Made by a program: the position numbers and the translations under genes. Below are positions 63,093 through 64,000 of a DNA stretch of 64,000 bases, one piece after another; the first letter of the stretch is position 1; each line of letters starts with the position of its first letter. The DNA lies in assembly GCA_002786025.1 (NCBI GenBank), contig NHNW01000015.1:682001-746000 (forward strand). The letters are read 5' to 3'. Source of the DNA: Zasmidium citrigriseum (Eukaryota; Ascomycota; Dothideomycetes; Mycosphaerellales; Mycosphaerellaceae). The notes under the pieces are model-generated. The model worked only from the letters and a program-made list of their open reading frames with translations, searched no databases and was not told the origin of the DNA.

Positions 63093-64000
63093 CTACTGCA
63101 CATCCGGCAACCTAACAGCAATATCACCGCTCTGCGTGATATAACGCACCCACGGCAGCGAGGGGTATTGCAACTGCACATCAATCAGTACAAATCCATC
63201 ACATCATCGAATAGGCAACAACCTACCTTCGGCTCAATAATCTTCAAATACCGCACCTGAATCCCACTGGTCGTGAAGTACGGAATCTCAAACTTCACTC
63301 CAATCGGCCTCTTCGCCTTGCCAGTACCGCCAACGCCACCCATACTACCTCCAAAACCACCCATCATGCCACCACCGCGCTCCTCATCGCCTTTGACGGA
63401 GGGGAGACCGAGCTCGGCGCGCATGAGGAACTCCTTGCCGCCTCCGAATTGCTTGATCTTCCAGACGATGGAAGAGGTCTCAGGGGCGTAGTGTACGCTT
63501 CCGATGTTGGTTCTGAAGCGGGGCGTGTCGGCGTCGTCTGGGACGGGGATTGAGATTTCGACGTTGTTGGCTGTGCTGCGTCGTTTGAATTGTGCCTTGG
63601 CCTGGAACGTATGTTAGTACCTGCTCGCTGATCTTGTGCTCTGGACATACCTTGAGCATATACTCTATCCTGCTCCCAGAATGGCTCTCAACAATGCATT
63701 CCACCCAGATCAACGGCTTAACCTGCGTATTCAGTCGATACGACATCAACTCAAACTCACCATCAGGCGGGATGAACGAGATCGTCCTGTCGTTCTCGAA
63801 CCTCGATAACCGCACGCACTGATGGAACTTGACATCCTCCATCTCGACCGCCTTCCCCCTCGTCGCTCGTCCAGTCGTCTCAAACATGACTTTGTCATTC
63901 AAGCCTAACCGCAGCTCAGGCATTCCAGAAAGATAGCACTTCATCTTGATCGCACCCAGAATCTCAGACCGCAGCACGTTGCCAGTACTGCTGACGAGGA
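63093..64000 (-). CDS. APM1: AP-1 clathrin adaptor mu subunit, C-terminal part
   Basis: The medium chain of the AP-1 complex, which sorts cargo at the trans-Golgi and endosomes. Visible exons are 63651..64000, 63227..63601 and 63093..63173 (introns 49 and 53 nt). The mu homology domain is nearly complete: NVLRSEILGAIKMKCYLSGM, PELRLGLNDKVMFETTGR, KFHQCVRLSRFENDRTISFI and PPDGEFELMSYRLNTQVKPL. It continues with VPDDADTPRFRTNIGSVHYA and SSIVWKIKQFGGGKEFLMRA, and the classic ending YPSLPWVRYITQSGDIAVRL. A Gly/Met-rich insert (GGGMMGGFGGSMGGVGGTGK) is a fungal addition. The N-terminal longin-like half lies beyond the window. Confidence 0.93.

Noticed and set aside
1..64000. tRNA, rRNA, CRISPR or riboswitch elements
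   Set aside because: I looked for GGTTCGA-type T-arms, repeat-spacer arrays and long structured leaders and saw none that fit. A covariance-model scan would settle this.

Overview
This window is nuclear DNA of a filamentous ascomycete (Pezizomycotina, probably Dothideomycetes; the class is inference). Genes are dense and lie on both strands. They are interrupted by short GT-AG introns, mostly 40-70 nt with CTGAC or CTAAC branch points. The families present are fungal: Zn2Cys6 and bZIP/DUF3425 regulators, a STE3 pheromone receptor, Cwc2, a GH130-like secreted enzyme, and DUF7580 and acuF-like zinc-finger proteins. No rRNA, tRNA, CRISPR array or intact transposon was recognised. I rebuilt most gene models by joining reading frames at splice sites; coordinates in the entries are from those joins.

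1-8 kb is mainly housekeeping: the end of a sugar transporter, a broken VOC (glyoxalase-like) gene, a small conserved protein, the t-SNARE Tlg1/syntaxin-6, a METTL25/RRNAD1-like methyltransferase, an RBR ubiquitin ligase and mitochondrial ribosomal protein uS10m.

8-28 kb is an accessory metabolic stretch. It holds an MDR reductase, a berberine-bridge-like FAD oxidase with an in-frame TGA, a dihydroflavonol-reductase-like SDR, glutathione reductase, a Zn2Cys6 factor, a SnoaL/NTF2-like protein, a TauD-type dioxygenase, an HSL-type hydrolase, two bZIP/DUF3425 regulators around a secreted cysteine-containing protein, and an MFS exporter. There is no PKS, NRPS or terpene synthase, so it looks like a catabolic, detoxification or tailoring neighbourhood rather than a complete biosynthetic cluster.

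28-42 kb is gene-poor and lineage-specific in character. It has a small three-exon cysteine-rich secreted protein with a clear TATA box, a second secreted orphan, a divergent pair of unrecognised genes whose shared promoter carries several inverted repeats, a decayed tyrosinase, a small conserved protein, and a secreted type-B carboxylesterase with a one-base lesion beside its oxyanion motif.

42-55 kb returns to conserved genes: a GT4 glycosyltransferase, a secreted NTF2-like protein, a GH130-like protein, the STE3-type receptor with a tiny membrane ORF 11 nt upstream, an HSL hydrolase, Cwc2 and a Fungal_trans_2 regulator.

56-62 kb is the most interesting locus. A DUF7580-type protein (592 aa) and a roughly 1000-aa acuF-like zinc-finger protein are transcribed head to head, with a decayed C-terminal copy of the DUF7580 protein alongside. 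Related architectures occur in fungal NLR-like and allorecognition repertoires, so a self/non-self or immune-like role is a hypothesis. The window ends inside the AP-1 mu adaptor gene.
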